NCBI RefSeq assembly: GCF_907177275.1
Contig: NZ_CAJSLV010000050.1
Coordinates: 89,258 to 153,257, forward strand
Direction of reading: 5' to 3'
From: Actinacidiphila cocklensis
GTDB lineage: Bacteria; Actinomycetota; Actinomycetes; Streptomycetales; Streptomycetaceae
Length of the DNA stretch: 64,000 nucleotides
Position numbers and translations under genes: made by a program. Shown one piece after another: positions 43,433 through 51,700 of this stretch; the first letter of the stretch is position 1, and every line of letters begins with the position of its first letter. The notes under the pieces were generated by a model. That model was not told where the DNA came from, did not search any database, and was given only the letters and a program-made list of their open reading frames with translations.

Positions 43433-44755
43433 ATGGAAACCGCACTGACCGAACCGGCCGAAGCCCGCCAGGCCCCGCACACCGCGCGGCCGAGAGCCCG
43501 CTCGCGGCCCGGCTCCGGCCGCCGCAACGCGGTGGTCCTCGTCGGCTTCACCGCCGCGACCAATCTCGCCGACGGTGTGATGAAGATGGCGCTCCCGGTT
43601 CTCGCCGCCCGCCTCACCTCCTCTCCGACCCAGGTCACCGCCGTGTCACTGACCCTGACGCTGCCCTGGCTGCTCGTCGCCCTGCACGTCGGCGTGCTTG
43701 TCGACCGCTTCGACCGCCGACGGCTGCTGTGGGGCGCGAACGGGATGAGGCTGGCGGCGATGGGCTCGCTCACCGTCTCCGCGATGACCGGCGGCGTCAC
43801 CCTCGGCCGGCTCTTCGCGGCCGGGATGATCCTCGGCGTCGCCGACGTCCTGGCATCCACCTCCGCGTCCACCCTGGTCCCGGCGGCGGTACCGCCGGCA
43901 GGGCGGGAACGGGTGAACACCTGGATGGTGGGTGCCGAGACGGTGGGACAGGAGTTCGCCGGCCCCTTCGTCGGCGGACTGCTGCTGGCCGCCGGAACGG
44001 GCCTGGCGTTGGGGCTGATCAGCGCCTCCTACGCGGCCGCTGCCCTCGTCCTGCTGCTGCTGGCGGGCCGCTTCCGGGCCGAAGCGCCCGCGCCGGGAGC
44101 CGTTCCCGTCTCCGTCAACAGCCGGATCGCCGAGGGAGTGCGCTTTCTCTGGCGGGACCGGTTGCTGCGGACGCTGTCGGTGGTCGTCGCCGTGCTCTCC
44201 GCGGTCTGGGGTGCCTGGCTGGCTCTCATGCCGCTCTACGCCAAGCAGGCCATGCACCTGGGGCCGCAGCAGTACGGCATCGTGCTCAGCGCCCTCGGGG
44301 TCGGAGGCCTGGCCGGTGCCGTGTCCGTGACCTGGGTGAACCGGATACTCGGCGCGCGCAGGGCGATGTTCGCCGACTTGGCGGGCACCACCGCGATGGT
44401 GGCGCTGCCCGCCCTGACCACCAGCATCTGGGCGGTGGCTGCGGGCGCCTTCCTCGGCGGCGCGGGCGGCACTCTCTGGTCGGTCAACGCCCGCACCATC
44501 ACCCAGGCCATGGTTCCGGACGACATGCTCGGACGCTACGGCGCGGCGGCCCGTCTCTTCAACTTCGGCGCCATGCCCCTGGGCGCGGCCCTGGTCGGCC
44601 TGCTGGCCGAACTGGGCGGGATGCGCCTCGCGTTCGGAATGTTCGCTCTCGCTACCGCGGCGACGCCGGTGCTGTTCCTGAGGAACGTCACCACGTCGGC
44701 CTTGAAACCCCGTGAGGACACCTCCGTCCGAGGCCACAGCAGGGCCAGTACCTGA
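43433..44755 (+). CDS. MFS transporter, MFS_3/EntS-like exporter
   Basis: 440 residues from ATG 43433. Twelve membrane segments with a charged N-tail of about 30 residues; motif A is LVDRFDRRRLLWGANGMRL after the second helix, and the cytoplasmic stretch ERVNTWMVGAETVGQEFAGPFVGGLLL is typical of the EntS/MFS_3 group (siderophore or drug export). The 54-base spacing from the MBL gene suggests an operon. The C-terminal tail (LKPREDTSVRGHS) is short and basic. Substrate unknown. Confidence 0.9.
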   Translation: METALTEPAEARQAPHTARPRARSRPGSGRRNAVVLVGFTAATNLADGVMKMALPVLAARLTSSPTQVTAVSLTLTLPWLLVALHVGVLVDRFDRRRLLWGANGMRLAAMGSLTVSAMTGGVTLGRLFAAGMILGVADVLASTSASTLVPAAVPPAGRERVNTWMVGAETVGQEFAGPFVGGLLLAAGTGLALGLISASYAAAALVLLLLAGRFRAEAPAPGAVPVSVNSRIAEGVRFLWRDRLLRTLSVVVAVLSAVWGAWLALMPLYAKQAMHLGPQQYGIVLSALGVGGLAGAVSVTWVNRILGARRAMFADLAGTTAMVALPALTTSIWAVAAGAFLGGAGGTLWSVNARTITQAMVPDDMLGRYGAAARLFNFGAMPLGAALVGLLAELGGMRLAFGMFALATAATPVLFLRNVTTSALKPREDTSVRGHSRAST

Positions 44756-44871
44756 AGCCGGACGACGCCCGGGTCTTCGATCCGGCCCGAGAACTGCCGC
44801 CCATTTGGCGGACCGTGCCGGACACTGCTACCTTTCCGCAGGCCGTGCGAGAGAACGAGGAGGTGGTACCC

Positions 44872-44925
44872 GTGAACGCAGTATCGACATGGGTGCTCCC
44901 CTCCGGGGTCACGGTCGGACGCTAG
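44872..44925 (+). CDS. Upstream leader ORF of 17 codons
   Basis: GTG 44872, with GAGGAGG seven bases upstream, reads VNAVSTWVLPSGVTVGR and a TAG at 44923-44925. It ends 45 bases before the start of the alpha/beta hydrolase gene. Its own strong ribosome site, small size and the hairpins described next suggest a regulatory leader rather than a functional peptide. Its sequence (Trp-Val-Leu-Pro, Pro at position 10) could stall ribosomes. I do not recognise it as a known leader class. Too short to prove by codon statistics. Confidence 0.6.
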   Translation: MNAVSTWVLPSGVTVGR

Positions 44926-44958
44926 GTCGTCCGGGAGCGCCGTCAAAGAGCACTCCCG
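44895..44958 (+). promoter_or_regulatory. Two mutually exclusive hairpins (translational attenuator candidate)
   Basis: GGGAG at 44933-44937 can pair in two ways: with GCTCCC (44895-44900) inside the leader ORF, using GGGAGC 44933-44938, or with CTCCCG (44953-44958), using CGGGAG 44932-44937. The second stem ends where the GAAAGG ribosome site of the hydrolase gene begins (44958-44963) and would hide it. A ribosome held on the leader would block the first stem and change which one forms. Confidence 0.5.
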
Positions 44959-44970
44959 AAAGGCACGACC

Positions 44971-45702
44971 ATGCAATTCACTTCAGAACAGCGCCTCGAC
45001 GACGGCGTCCTCGAACGCGAATTCACCCTCGGTGGGATCCCCGGCATCCTGTGGACGCCCGAATCCGAATCTGCACCGGCGCCGCTCATCCTGCTGGGAC
45101 ACCCCGGCGGACTGCGCACGATGTACCCCCGGCTGGCCGCCCGTGCCCGGCACTCCGTGGCGGAGGGCTTCGCCACGGCCACCATCGAACTCCCCGGAAG
45201 CGGTGACCGGCCCCGTTCCGCCGCCGCCGAGCAGGCCCGCGCAGAACTGCGCCGGGCACTGGAGGCCGGCGAGCCGGTCGGCGAGGAGATCGTGGACCGG
45301 CTCGTCCTCCCGCTGGTCGAGAAGGCGGTCCCGGAATGGCAGGCCGCCCTGGACGCCCTCCTTTCGCTGCCCGGGATCGGCGGCCCGGTCGGATTCTCGG
45401 GAGGCGTGATCTCCATCGGGATCCGGCTGGCGGTGGTCGAGCCGCGCATCGCGGCCGCCGTTCTGTTCGCCGGGAGCTTCGTGCCCCGCGCCCTGTTCGA
45501 GGAGGCCCGGCAGGTCACCGTTCCGCTGCACGTCCTGCTCCAGTGGGACGACGAAGGGAACGACCGGCAGGCGGCCCTGGACCTGTTCGACGCCTTCGGC
45601 AGCAAGGAGAAGACGCTGAACGCCAACATGGGCGGGCACACCGGCGTCCCGCAGTTCGCGGGGGACGCCGCGGCCCAGTTCCTCACCCGGCATCTGAAGT
45701 GA
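44971..45702 (+). CDS. Alpha/beta hydrolase, dienelactone-hydrolase-like
   Basis: 243 residues from ATG 44971. A compact hydrolase: LILLGHPGG (oxyanion region), nucleophile S143 in GPVGFSGGVIS, the Asp of LLQWDDEGND and the His of GGHTGVPQFAG make a credible triad. A helical insertion (90-115) lies over the site. It may hydrolyse an antibiotic or another small ester. Expression is probably under translational control through the leader ORF and hairpins (44872-44958), suggesting induction by a translation-affecting compound. It is preceded by the MFS gene at a distance of 215 bases. Confidence 0.85.
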   Translation: MQFTSEQRLDDGVLEREFTLGGIPGILWTPESESAPAPLILLGHPGGLRTMYPRLAARARHSVAEGFATATIELPGSGDRPRSAAAEQARAELRRALEAGEPVGEEIVDRLVLPLVEKAVPEWQAALDALLSLPGIGGPVGFSGGVISIGIRLAVVEPRIAAAVLFAGSFVPRALFEEARQVTVPLHVLLQWDDEGNDRQAALDLFDAFGSKEKTLNANMGGHTGVPQFAGDAAAQFLTRHLK

Positions 45703-46005
45703 GGGGGGCCGGCGGCAGACGGTAAGCAATTGCCGTGGTCGTGGAGTGCGGCCGCACGCACGCGCTTCCGGGATCGCCACGAGGAGGGCGAACATCGGCG
45801 GCAACGGCCCGCTGAGTGGTTCAGCGGCGCCGGAGGGACCGCTGCACGTGCCTGTCAGGAGCAGTAGTGCCGCGCACTACGCGCCGGTTGTGCCCGTTCG
45901 GGGGTGAAAGGCTCGGGAACGCCTTGCGCCGGCGACCGGCGCGTCGCCATCGTGGCGGTGCAGGGACGACGGGCCGCAGCCGACGGCCGGAGGGGCAGTG
46001 CAGTG
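45703..46005. other. Intergenic stretch, no gene recognised
   Basis: About 300 bases with no convincing frame. The next gene starts at 46006 with GGAGGGG, so its promoter must lie here. Nothing else seen. Confidence 0.5.
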
Positions 46006-46584
46006 ATGGAGTGGCAGTCCGAACAGTTCGGGGCCGCGCACGAGGGCCGCGCGGCCGCCGTGCTCGCCGACGGCAGCGAGCCCGAGCCCGTGTACTTCGA
46101 CATCGGCAGCGGCGGCAGCATGCACCGCACCAGCGACTGGTGGGTCTACGACGGGACCCTGCGCGCGCCGCTGGCGACCGGTCTGCGGGCCGCCTGCTCG
46201 TGCTCCTGGCGCGGTACGACCCGCTACCCCGTCGACTGGGACGACGTCGACCCGCACGGACCCCACCTCTACGACACCAGCGGGCCCAAGAGCGACTGGG
46301 CGCAGCACATCGCGGAGACCGAAGCCCGGTCGGTTCCGCTGCCGGAGACGCTCGCCGAGCTGCTGCGGCGGCTCGACGAGCAGCTGGTGGACCTGGCCGA
46401 GGAGGCCCCGCTCGCGGCGCTGAGGGCTGTCGCCGCCCTGGAGCGCACCACCCACGAGGTCGCCCGGCAGGCCGCGCTCAACGTCGAGGCCGACACCACG
46501 TCCTGGACGGCGGTGGCGACCGCTCTCGGGCTCACCGAACGGGACGCCCGCAGCCGGGTCGGCCGCTACGCCCTGCGGCACTGA
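46006..46584 (+). CDS. Hypothetical protein with a CxCxW motif
   Basis: 192 residues from ATG 46006, with GGAGGGG at good spacing. Contains RAACSCSWRGTTRYPVDWDDVD, a CxCxW patch found in a group of Streptomyces proteins of unknown function, and a C-terminal helical region with a helix-turn-helix-like TAVATALGLTERDARSRVGRYAL. No signal peptide or membrane helix. I can name no function; a DNA-binding role is suggested only by the C-terminal segment. Confidence 0.7.
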   Translation: MEWQSEQFGAAHEGRAAAVLADGSEPEPVYFDIGSGGSMHRTSDWWVYDGTLRAPLATGLRAACSCSWRGTTRYPVDWDDVDPHGPHLYDTSGPKSDWAQHIAETEARSVPLPETLAELLRRLDEQLVDLAEEAPLAALRAVAALERTTHEVARQAALNVEADTTSWTAVATALGLTERDARSRVGRYALRH

Positions 46585-46703
46585 CCAGGGGCGGGACCTT
46601 CCCGCCCGAGGCGACGACACGTCATATCCCGTCCGTCAGGCGGGTGTTGTACACCGCCCGGCCGGCCTGGCCGGTGGCGGCCCACCCAGGACCGGGGCAC
46701 TCA

Positions 46704-46722
46704 TCAGGTTGGGCTAACCCAA
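46704..46722 (+). promoter_or_regulatory. Orphan iron box (IdeR/DmdR type)
   Basis: TCAGGTTGGGCTAACCCAA matches the DmdR/IdeR iron-box consensus TTAGGTTAGGCTAACCTAA at 16 of 19 positions. It lies five bases before the ATG of a remnant of an iron-siderophore transporter, the usual location for iron-dependent repression. Confidence 0.75.
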
Positions 46723-46727
46723 GTGCC

Positions 46728-46921
46728 ATGATGACCGGTGAGAGAGCCGGCGGTCCGTCACGCCTGCGTGGCCACGGGCTGTCGGCCGCAGGAATGACGG
46801 TGGCATACGAGACCTGCTCGGCCGTACGGTGGTCGCCCCCGCGCAGCTGGGCGCGGGGCTGATGACGGCGGTCGTCGGGGCGCCGTACTTCCTCTACCTG
46901 CTGGTGCGCACCCGCAGGTAG
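46728..46921 (+). pseudogene. Remnant of a siderophore ABC transporter (FecCD C-terminus)
   Basis: From ATG 46728 one frame opens with [19 protein letters not shown], which looks like the first residues of an iron-siderophore ABC ATPase. Then from 46811 a shifted frame reads [36 protein letters not shown] and stops at 46919-46921. This is the well-known C-terminus of FecCD-type permeases. The body of both genes is missing. Start of one gene and end of another are joined, so a deletion removed the transporter while the iron box survived. Confidence 0.7.
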
Positions 46922-46930
46922 CGCTTCCGG

Positions 46931-46952
46931 CGGCGGCGGTTCGCCGCCGCCG
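46931..46952. terminator. 9-bp GC hairpin with TTCG loop
   Basis: CGGCGGCGG (46931-46939), loop TTCG, CCGCCGCCG (46944-46952). It lies between the transporter remnant and the convergent AKR stop at 46962, usable in both directions. Confidence 0.75.
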
Positions 46953-46961
46953 GGAGGCGGT

Positions 46962-47987
46962 TCAGGCGGCCGAGCGCTCCGTCAGCGGGCGGCGCAGGGC
47001 GGGGCCGGCCGGGGTCTGCAGGGTGTAGCCCATGTCGAGGGCGCTGATGTCGCTGCCGGGAGGCGCGATCGCGTCGATGGCGTCCAGGACGTCGTCGCTG
47101 AGGGTGGTCTCGGCGCCGGCCAGCAGGTCGTCCAGGTGGTCCATGGTGCGCGGGCCCAGGATCGCGGAGGTGACGCCCGGGTGGGCGATCGCGAAGGCCA
47201 TGGCCATGTGGGTCAGCGGCATCCCGGCCTCCTTCGCGACGGCGATGAGCTCCTCGACGGCGTCGAGGCGGCGGTCGTCGCTGAGGTAGCTGAAGCCGAA
47301 TCCGGACCGGTGGGTGTCGGCGGCCTGGCCCTTGCGGTAGCGGCCGGTGAGCAGTCCGCCGGCCAGCGGGCTCCAGACCAGGGTGCCCATGCCGTGCCGC
47401 TGGGTGACCGGCAGGACCTCGCGTTCGATGCCGCGGTCCAGGATCGAGTACGGCGGCTGCTCGGTGCGGAAGCGCTGCAGGCCGCGCCGCTCGGCGACCC
47501 ACTGGGCCTCGACGATGTCGGAGGCGAGGAAGGTGGAGGAGCCGAAGGACCTGATCTTCCCGGCCCTGACGAGGTCGGTGAGGGCGGAGAGGGTCTCCTC
47601 GATGTCGGTGTCGGGGTCGGGGCGGTGGATCTGGAAGAGGTCGACGTGGTCGGTCTGCAGCCGGCGCAGCGAGTCGTCGAGCGCGCGCACCAGCCAGCGC
47701 CGGGAGTTGCCCCGGTGGTTGGGGTCGTCGCTCATCGGCAGGTGGGCCTTGGTGGCCAGGACGACGTCCTCGCGGCGGCCCTTGAGCGCCCTGCCGACGA
47801 TCTCCTCGGAACCGCCGCGACTGTAGGCGTCGGCGGTGTCGACGAAGTTGATGCCGGCGTCCAGTGCGCGGTGGATCATGCGGACGCATTCGTCCTCGTC
47901 GGGGTTGCCCATGGCCCCGAACATCATCGCGCCCAGGCAGTAGGGGGTGACCTTGATGCCGGTGCGGCCCAGCGTGCGGTACTTCAC
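46962..47987 (-). CDS. Aldo/keto reductase
   Basis: 341 residues from ATG 47987. AKR barrel with the catalytic Asp and Tyr of FVDTADAYSRGG, Lys in VVLATKAHLPM, His in FQIHRPDPDTD and the cofactor loop GPRTMDHLDDLL. The N-terminus MKYRTLGRTGIKVTPYCLGAMMFG is as in the AKR11/AKR13-like bacterial group (yeast- and YghZ-like). NADPH-dependent carbonyl reduction expected. It is divergent from a TetR gene, with two palindromic operators between them, so it is likely induced by the TetR ligand. Confidence 0.9.
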   Translation of the reverse strand: MKYRTLGRTGIKVTPYCLGAMMFGAMGNPDEDECVRMIHRALDAGINFVDTADAYSRGGSEEIVGRALKGRREDVVLATKAHLPMSDDPNHRGNSRRWLVRALDDSLRRLQTDHVDLFQIHRPDPDTDIEETLSALTDLVRAGKIRSFGSSTFLASDIVEAQWVAERRGLQRFRTEQPPYSILDRGIEREVLPVTQRHGMGTLVWSPLAGGLLTGRYRKGQAADTHRSGFGFSYLSDDRRLDAVEELIAVAKEAGMPLTHMAMAFAIAHPGVTSAILGPRTMDHLDDLLAGAETTLSDDVLDAIDAIAPPGSDISALDMGYTLQTPAGPALRRPLTERSAA

Positions 47988-48039
47988 GATGCTCCTCGTC
48001 GGTCGGGATGTCCGCTGCCGCGCGATACCCTCGAATAAA

Positions 48040-48056
48040 GCGGAACAGCGTTCCGC
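48040..48056. promoter_or_regulatory. TetR operator, left copy
   Basis: GCGGAACAGCGTTCCGC: perfect 7-bp inverted arms GCGGAAC/GTTCCGC around AGC, 53 bases upstream of the AKR start. Confidence 0.8.
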
Positions 48057-48068
48057 CGCGCACGATAC

Positions 48069-48081
48069 GGAACAACGTTCC
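48069..48081. promoter_or_regulatory. TetR operator, right copy
   Basis: GGAACAACGTTCC: inverted arms GGAAC/GTTCC around AAC. Same half-site as the left copy (GGAAC-N3-GTTCC), centre-to-centre 27 bases. It is 22 bases upstream of the TetR start. Confidence 0.8.
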
Positions 48082-48102
48082 AGTTAGCAAGAAGGAGTGC
48101 CT

Positions 48103-48708
48103 GTGGACGACGGACCGAGCAGCCCGGGCCGGCACCGCCAGCCCCTGCGCGCCGACGCACAGCGCAGCGTCGACGCGCTGCTGGCCGCGGCCGCGCAGGT
48201 CTTCGCCGAGTCAGGGGTGGACGCTCCCGTACGGCAGATCACCGCCAGGGCGGACGTCGGCGCGGGCACCCTCTACCGGCACTTCCCTCAGCGCTCCGAC
48301 CTCATCGCGGCCGTCTTCCGCCGCGAGGTCGACGCCTGTGCGGCCGTCGGCCCCACCCTGGCCGCGCAGTACGAGCCGCTGGAGGCGCTCACCCGGTGGC
48401 TGGAGCGCTTCGCGGGCTTCGTCGCCACCAAGCGCGGGCTCAGCGCCGCCCTGCACTCCGGCGACCCCGCCTACGACAGCCTGCCCGGCTACTTCCAGCA
48501 GCACTTCGAACCGGTTCTCGCGGACCTGCTGGACAGCGCGGCACGGGCCGGCGCCATCCGTTCCGACGCCGACCCGTGGGACCTGCTGCGCGCCATAGGC
48601 AACCTCGCCGTACCCCTGGAGGACGGCGACGACCACACGCAGCGCATGATCTCCCTGCTGGTGGATGGCCTGCGCTACGGCGCGGGCAGCGCGCCGCGGC
48701 AGGCCTGA
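48103..48708 (+). CDS. TetR-family repressor
   Basis: 201 residues from GTG 48103; AAGGAG lies directly upstream at suitable spacing, while a GTG at 48097 would overlap it. HTH: DALLAAAAQVFAESGVDAPVRQITARADVGAGTLYRHFPQRSDLI, followed by a ligand domain with GFVATKRGLSAALHSGDPAYDSLPGYF, similar to the SCO-type TetR regulators of oxidoreductases. Controls itself and the divergent AKR through the two operators. Ligand unknown. Confidence 0.9.
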   Translation: MDDGPSSPGRHRQPLRADAQRSVDALLAAAAQVFAESGVDAPVRQITARADVGAGTLYRHFPQRSDLIAAVFRREVDACAAVGPTLAAQYEPLEALTRWLERFAGFVATKRGLSAALHSGDPAYDSLPGYFQQHFEPVLADLLDSAARAGAIRSDADPWDLLRAIGNLAVPLEDGDDHTQRMISLLVDGLRYGAGSAPRQA

Positions 48709-48750
48709 CCGGGCCGCCGGCGGGGGCGGCGCCCCCGCCGGCGCCCGGTC
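48707..48750. terminator. Bidirectional hairpin spanning both stop codons
   Basis: GACCGGGC (48707-48714) pairs with GCCCGGTC (48743-48750), and inside CCGGCGGGGGC (48717-48727) pairs with GCCCCCGCCGG (48731-48741). The hairpin occupies the whole gap and starts inside the TetR stop and ends inside the S8 peptidase stop. Confidence 0.85.
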
Positions 48751-51700
48751 ACTTCAGGGCGTACGCCCGCAGCACCGTCTGGCTGACGGTGTTGCCCGCG
48801 TCGTCCTCGGCGGTGGCGCGCAGCGAGACGTGACCTGCGGACCTGGGGGCCTTGGCGGTGGAGGTCCAGGTGGTGCCGTGCCGGGCCAGGTGCAGCGCGG
48901 TCCAGGTGGCGCCGTCGTCGTAGGACACCTGGAGGGTGGCCCCGTCGATCGTGCCGGCGCCGGTGACGCCGGGCAGGTGGGAGGCGGTCAGGGTCAGCGG
49001 CGTGTTGCGCGGGGCGCGGCCGGACAGGTCGGTGGGGACGCCGTAGTCGAGCTGGATCAGCGGCAGGTCGACGTAGCCGCTGCCCGAGGTGAATCCCCAT
49101 TCGGTGCGGGTGCTGGGTGAGCTGGGCAGGACGCCGTCCTGGCTGGTCTCGGCGACCAGCCGGTAGGGCAGCGGGGCGCTGCTCGGTGCCTCGGCGGCGA
49201 GCTGCTGGTAGACGGTGGAGCCGAGGTCGGTGTCGCCCTGGTAGAGGGTGACGGTCTCGTGCAGGTTGTCGACGTCGCCCCACAGGTTGACGTCGAAGCC
49301 GTCGTGGCCCGAGCCGGAGTCGCCCCAGCCGGGGATGTTCAGGACGAAGAAGTCGCCCTGCCGGTCGGGCATCGACTGGCTGTCGTTCAGCCGCGGGTGG
49401 TAGACCGGCAGGAACCAGTCGCTGGGGGTGGTGGAGCCCTTGACCGGGTGGGTGACCAGCGCGCGCTCCTCGACCACGGGGTTGGCCGACTCCTCGTACC
49501 AGCCGAACTTCCTGCCGCCGGGGGTGACCCAGTCGGTGCGGGTGGTGCCGGGGGTCTGGACGGTCTGGAAGCCGACGCCGTAGCGGTCGAAGTCCTGCAT
49601 GTCGTAGCGGCCGTTGTCGCCCGGGTCGGTGGCCTTGCCCGCGAAGCGGGAGTCGATCCTGGCCAGGTCGCCCTTCTTCGGCGCGTACGTCAGGTCGGCG
49701 GCCGGGATGGCATCGTCGTGGCGCTCGACCAGGTCGTAGACGTACGGCGAGGTCGGTGTCGACGTCAGGTCGAGGGTCAGACCTGGGCGGGCGGCGGCCG
49801 CGATCAGCGCGGCACCCTGGCCGGTCTGCAGGGAGGCCACCTCGATCGGCGACGGCGACTCGTAGTCGGCGGAGCCGTACCAGGCCGACAGCCGGCCGGC
49901 CGTGTCGCCCGCGACCAGCAGCAGTCTGGCTCCCGCGGCGACCGCCGCGGCGGCCTGGGCGGCGTCGGCGGCCGGCTGCGCCGCCGGGTCGGCCTGCCGG
50001 TCGTAGCGGACGACCACGGCCTTGCCCTTGGCGTTCAGGCCCGCGTAGTCCGCGGTGGTGCCGGCTCCGGCGTAGACCACGGGGAGCGTGCTGCTGCCGG
50101 CCGGCAGCAGGGTGGAGCCGGCCTGCACCAGCATGCCTGCCAGGTCGGGCGCCCGGCCGTGCGCGCCCTTGGCGGCGGCGGTCAGCAGCGGGGCGGTCTT
50201 GCGCCAGCGGGTGTCGAAGGCGAAGCCGCCGCTGGTCACCTTGGCCGTGGACTGCGCCCACACGCTGGTGTAGGCGACCGGCAGCAGGAAGTTCTCGTTG
50301 AAGCTCTCGCCCCCCGCGACCCGGTTCCACTCCACCCGGGTCATCCGGTCCTCGCTGCGCTGCGGGGTGACGGCCGAGACGAGGTGCGCCTTGCGGGCGT
50401 CCAGGGCGGCCGTGCGGTCGCCGTCGAGCTGGAGCTGGGGGACGGACAGCACGCCGAGCCCGAGGTCGTCGGGGCCTGCCGCGCCGGGCAGGTCGGCGTA
50501 CATCAGCACCGAGTACTCGCCCTTGGGCAGTCGCATGGTCAGCCGGCCGCTGTCGGGGATCTCCACCTGGTACGGCATCAGGTCGCCGGTGCGGTAGACC
50601 ACCGCGGTGCCGGGCACGGCCGTGCCGGTGCGGTCGGCGGTGGTGATGGTCAGGTTGTACCGCTCCTCCTCGCGGTCCAGGCCGATCAGGGTGTGCGCGA
50701 CGGCGGTGCCGTCCGCCGCGGTCGCCTCCAGCAGGCCGTCGCTCACGCCGTACGGCGCCTTGGCCGGGTCGGCGGTCACGGTGACCTGGGCGGTGCCGCC
50801 CGCCGGGACGGTGACGGTCGGCGCGGACAGCGCGAACGCCGCGGAGGCGTCGGCGCCGGCGGAGTCGGTGGCCGCGGCCTTGAGGTTCAAGGTGACGTCG
50901 GCGGCGCCGGTGTTGGTGTAGGTGACGGTCCTGGTCGCGGGCGCGTCGGAGGTGTGCGGCCACGGGTAGAAGCCGGCCCACGCGGTCGCCGAGGCGTGCA
51001 CCTCGCCCAGCACCGCGGCCTGCGCGTCCAGCCGGCCGCTGCCGCCCTGGGTGACGGGGATGTCCGGGGTCTGGTGCGCGCTGCTGACCAGGGCGTCCTT
51101 GATCTGCTGCCCGGTCCACTGCGGGTGCGCCTGGGCGACGAGCGCGGCGGCGCCCGCGACGTGCGGGGTCGCCATCGACGTGCCGCTCATCGTGACGTAC
51201 GGCCCCGAGCCCTCGGCGGAGTACTGCGAGCGGGCGGCCAGGATGTCCACGCCGGGTGCGGTGATCTCGGGCTTGAGCCCGCCGTCGCCGGAGCGCGGGC
51301 CCCAGCTGGAGAAGTACGCGAGCTGGTCGGCGGAGTCGACCGCGCCGACGGTCAGCGCGGAGGTGGCCGCACCGGGCGAACCGATGCCGCCGGGGCCGGT
51401 GTTGCCCGCGGCGATGACGAAGAGGGCGCCGGTGGAGTCGCTGAGGTCGTTCACGGCCTGGCTCATCGGGTCGGTGCCGTCGCTGGCCTCGGTCGAGCCC
51501 AGGCTCATGCTGACGACCTTGGCGTGCTGTTCCTGCGCAGCCCACTGCATGCCGGCGATGATCCAGGACTCGTCGCCGTAGCCGTCGTCGCCGAGTACCT
51601 TGCCGACCAGCAGGCGGGAGCCGGCGGCGACGCCCTTCTCCTTGCCGTCGGAGGCGGCGCCGGTGCCGGCGATCGTGGAGGCGGTGTGGGTGCCGTGCCC

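Noticed and set aside
46145..46584. Possible conjugation-element association of the CxCxW protein
   Set aside because: No Tra, Rep, integrase or att repeat was found around it, so the idea is not supported.
48010..48598. Alternative plus-strand frame over the TetR gene, rich in Pro/Ser/Arg
   Set aside because: It is out of frame with the clear TetR HTH and has no domain similarity.
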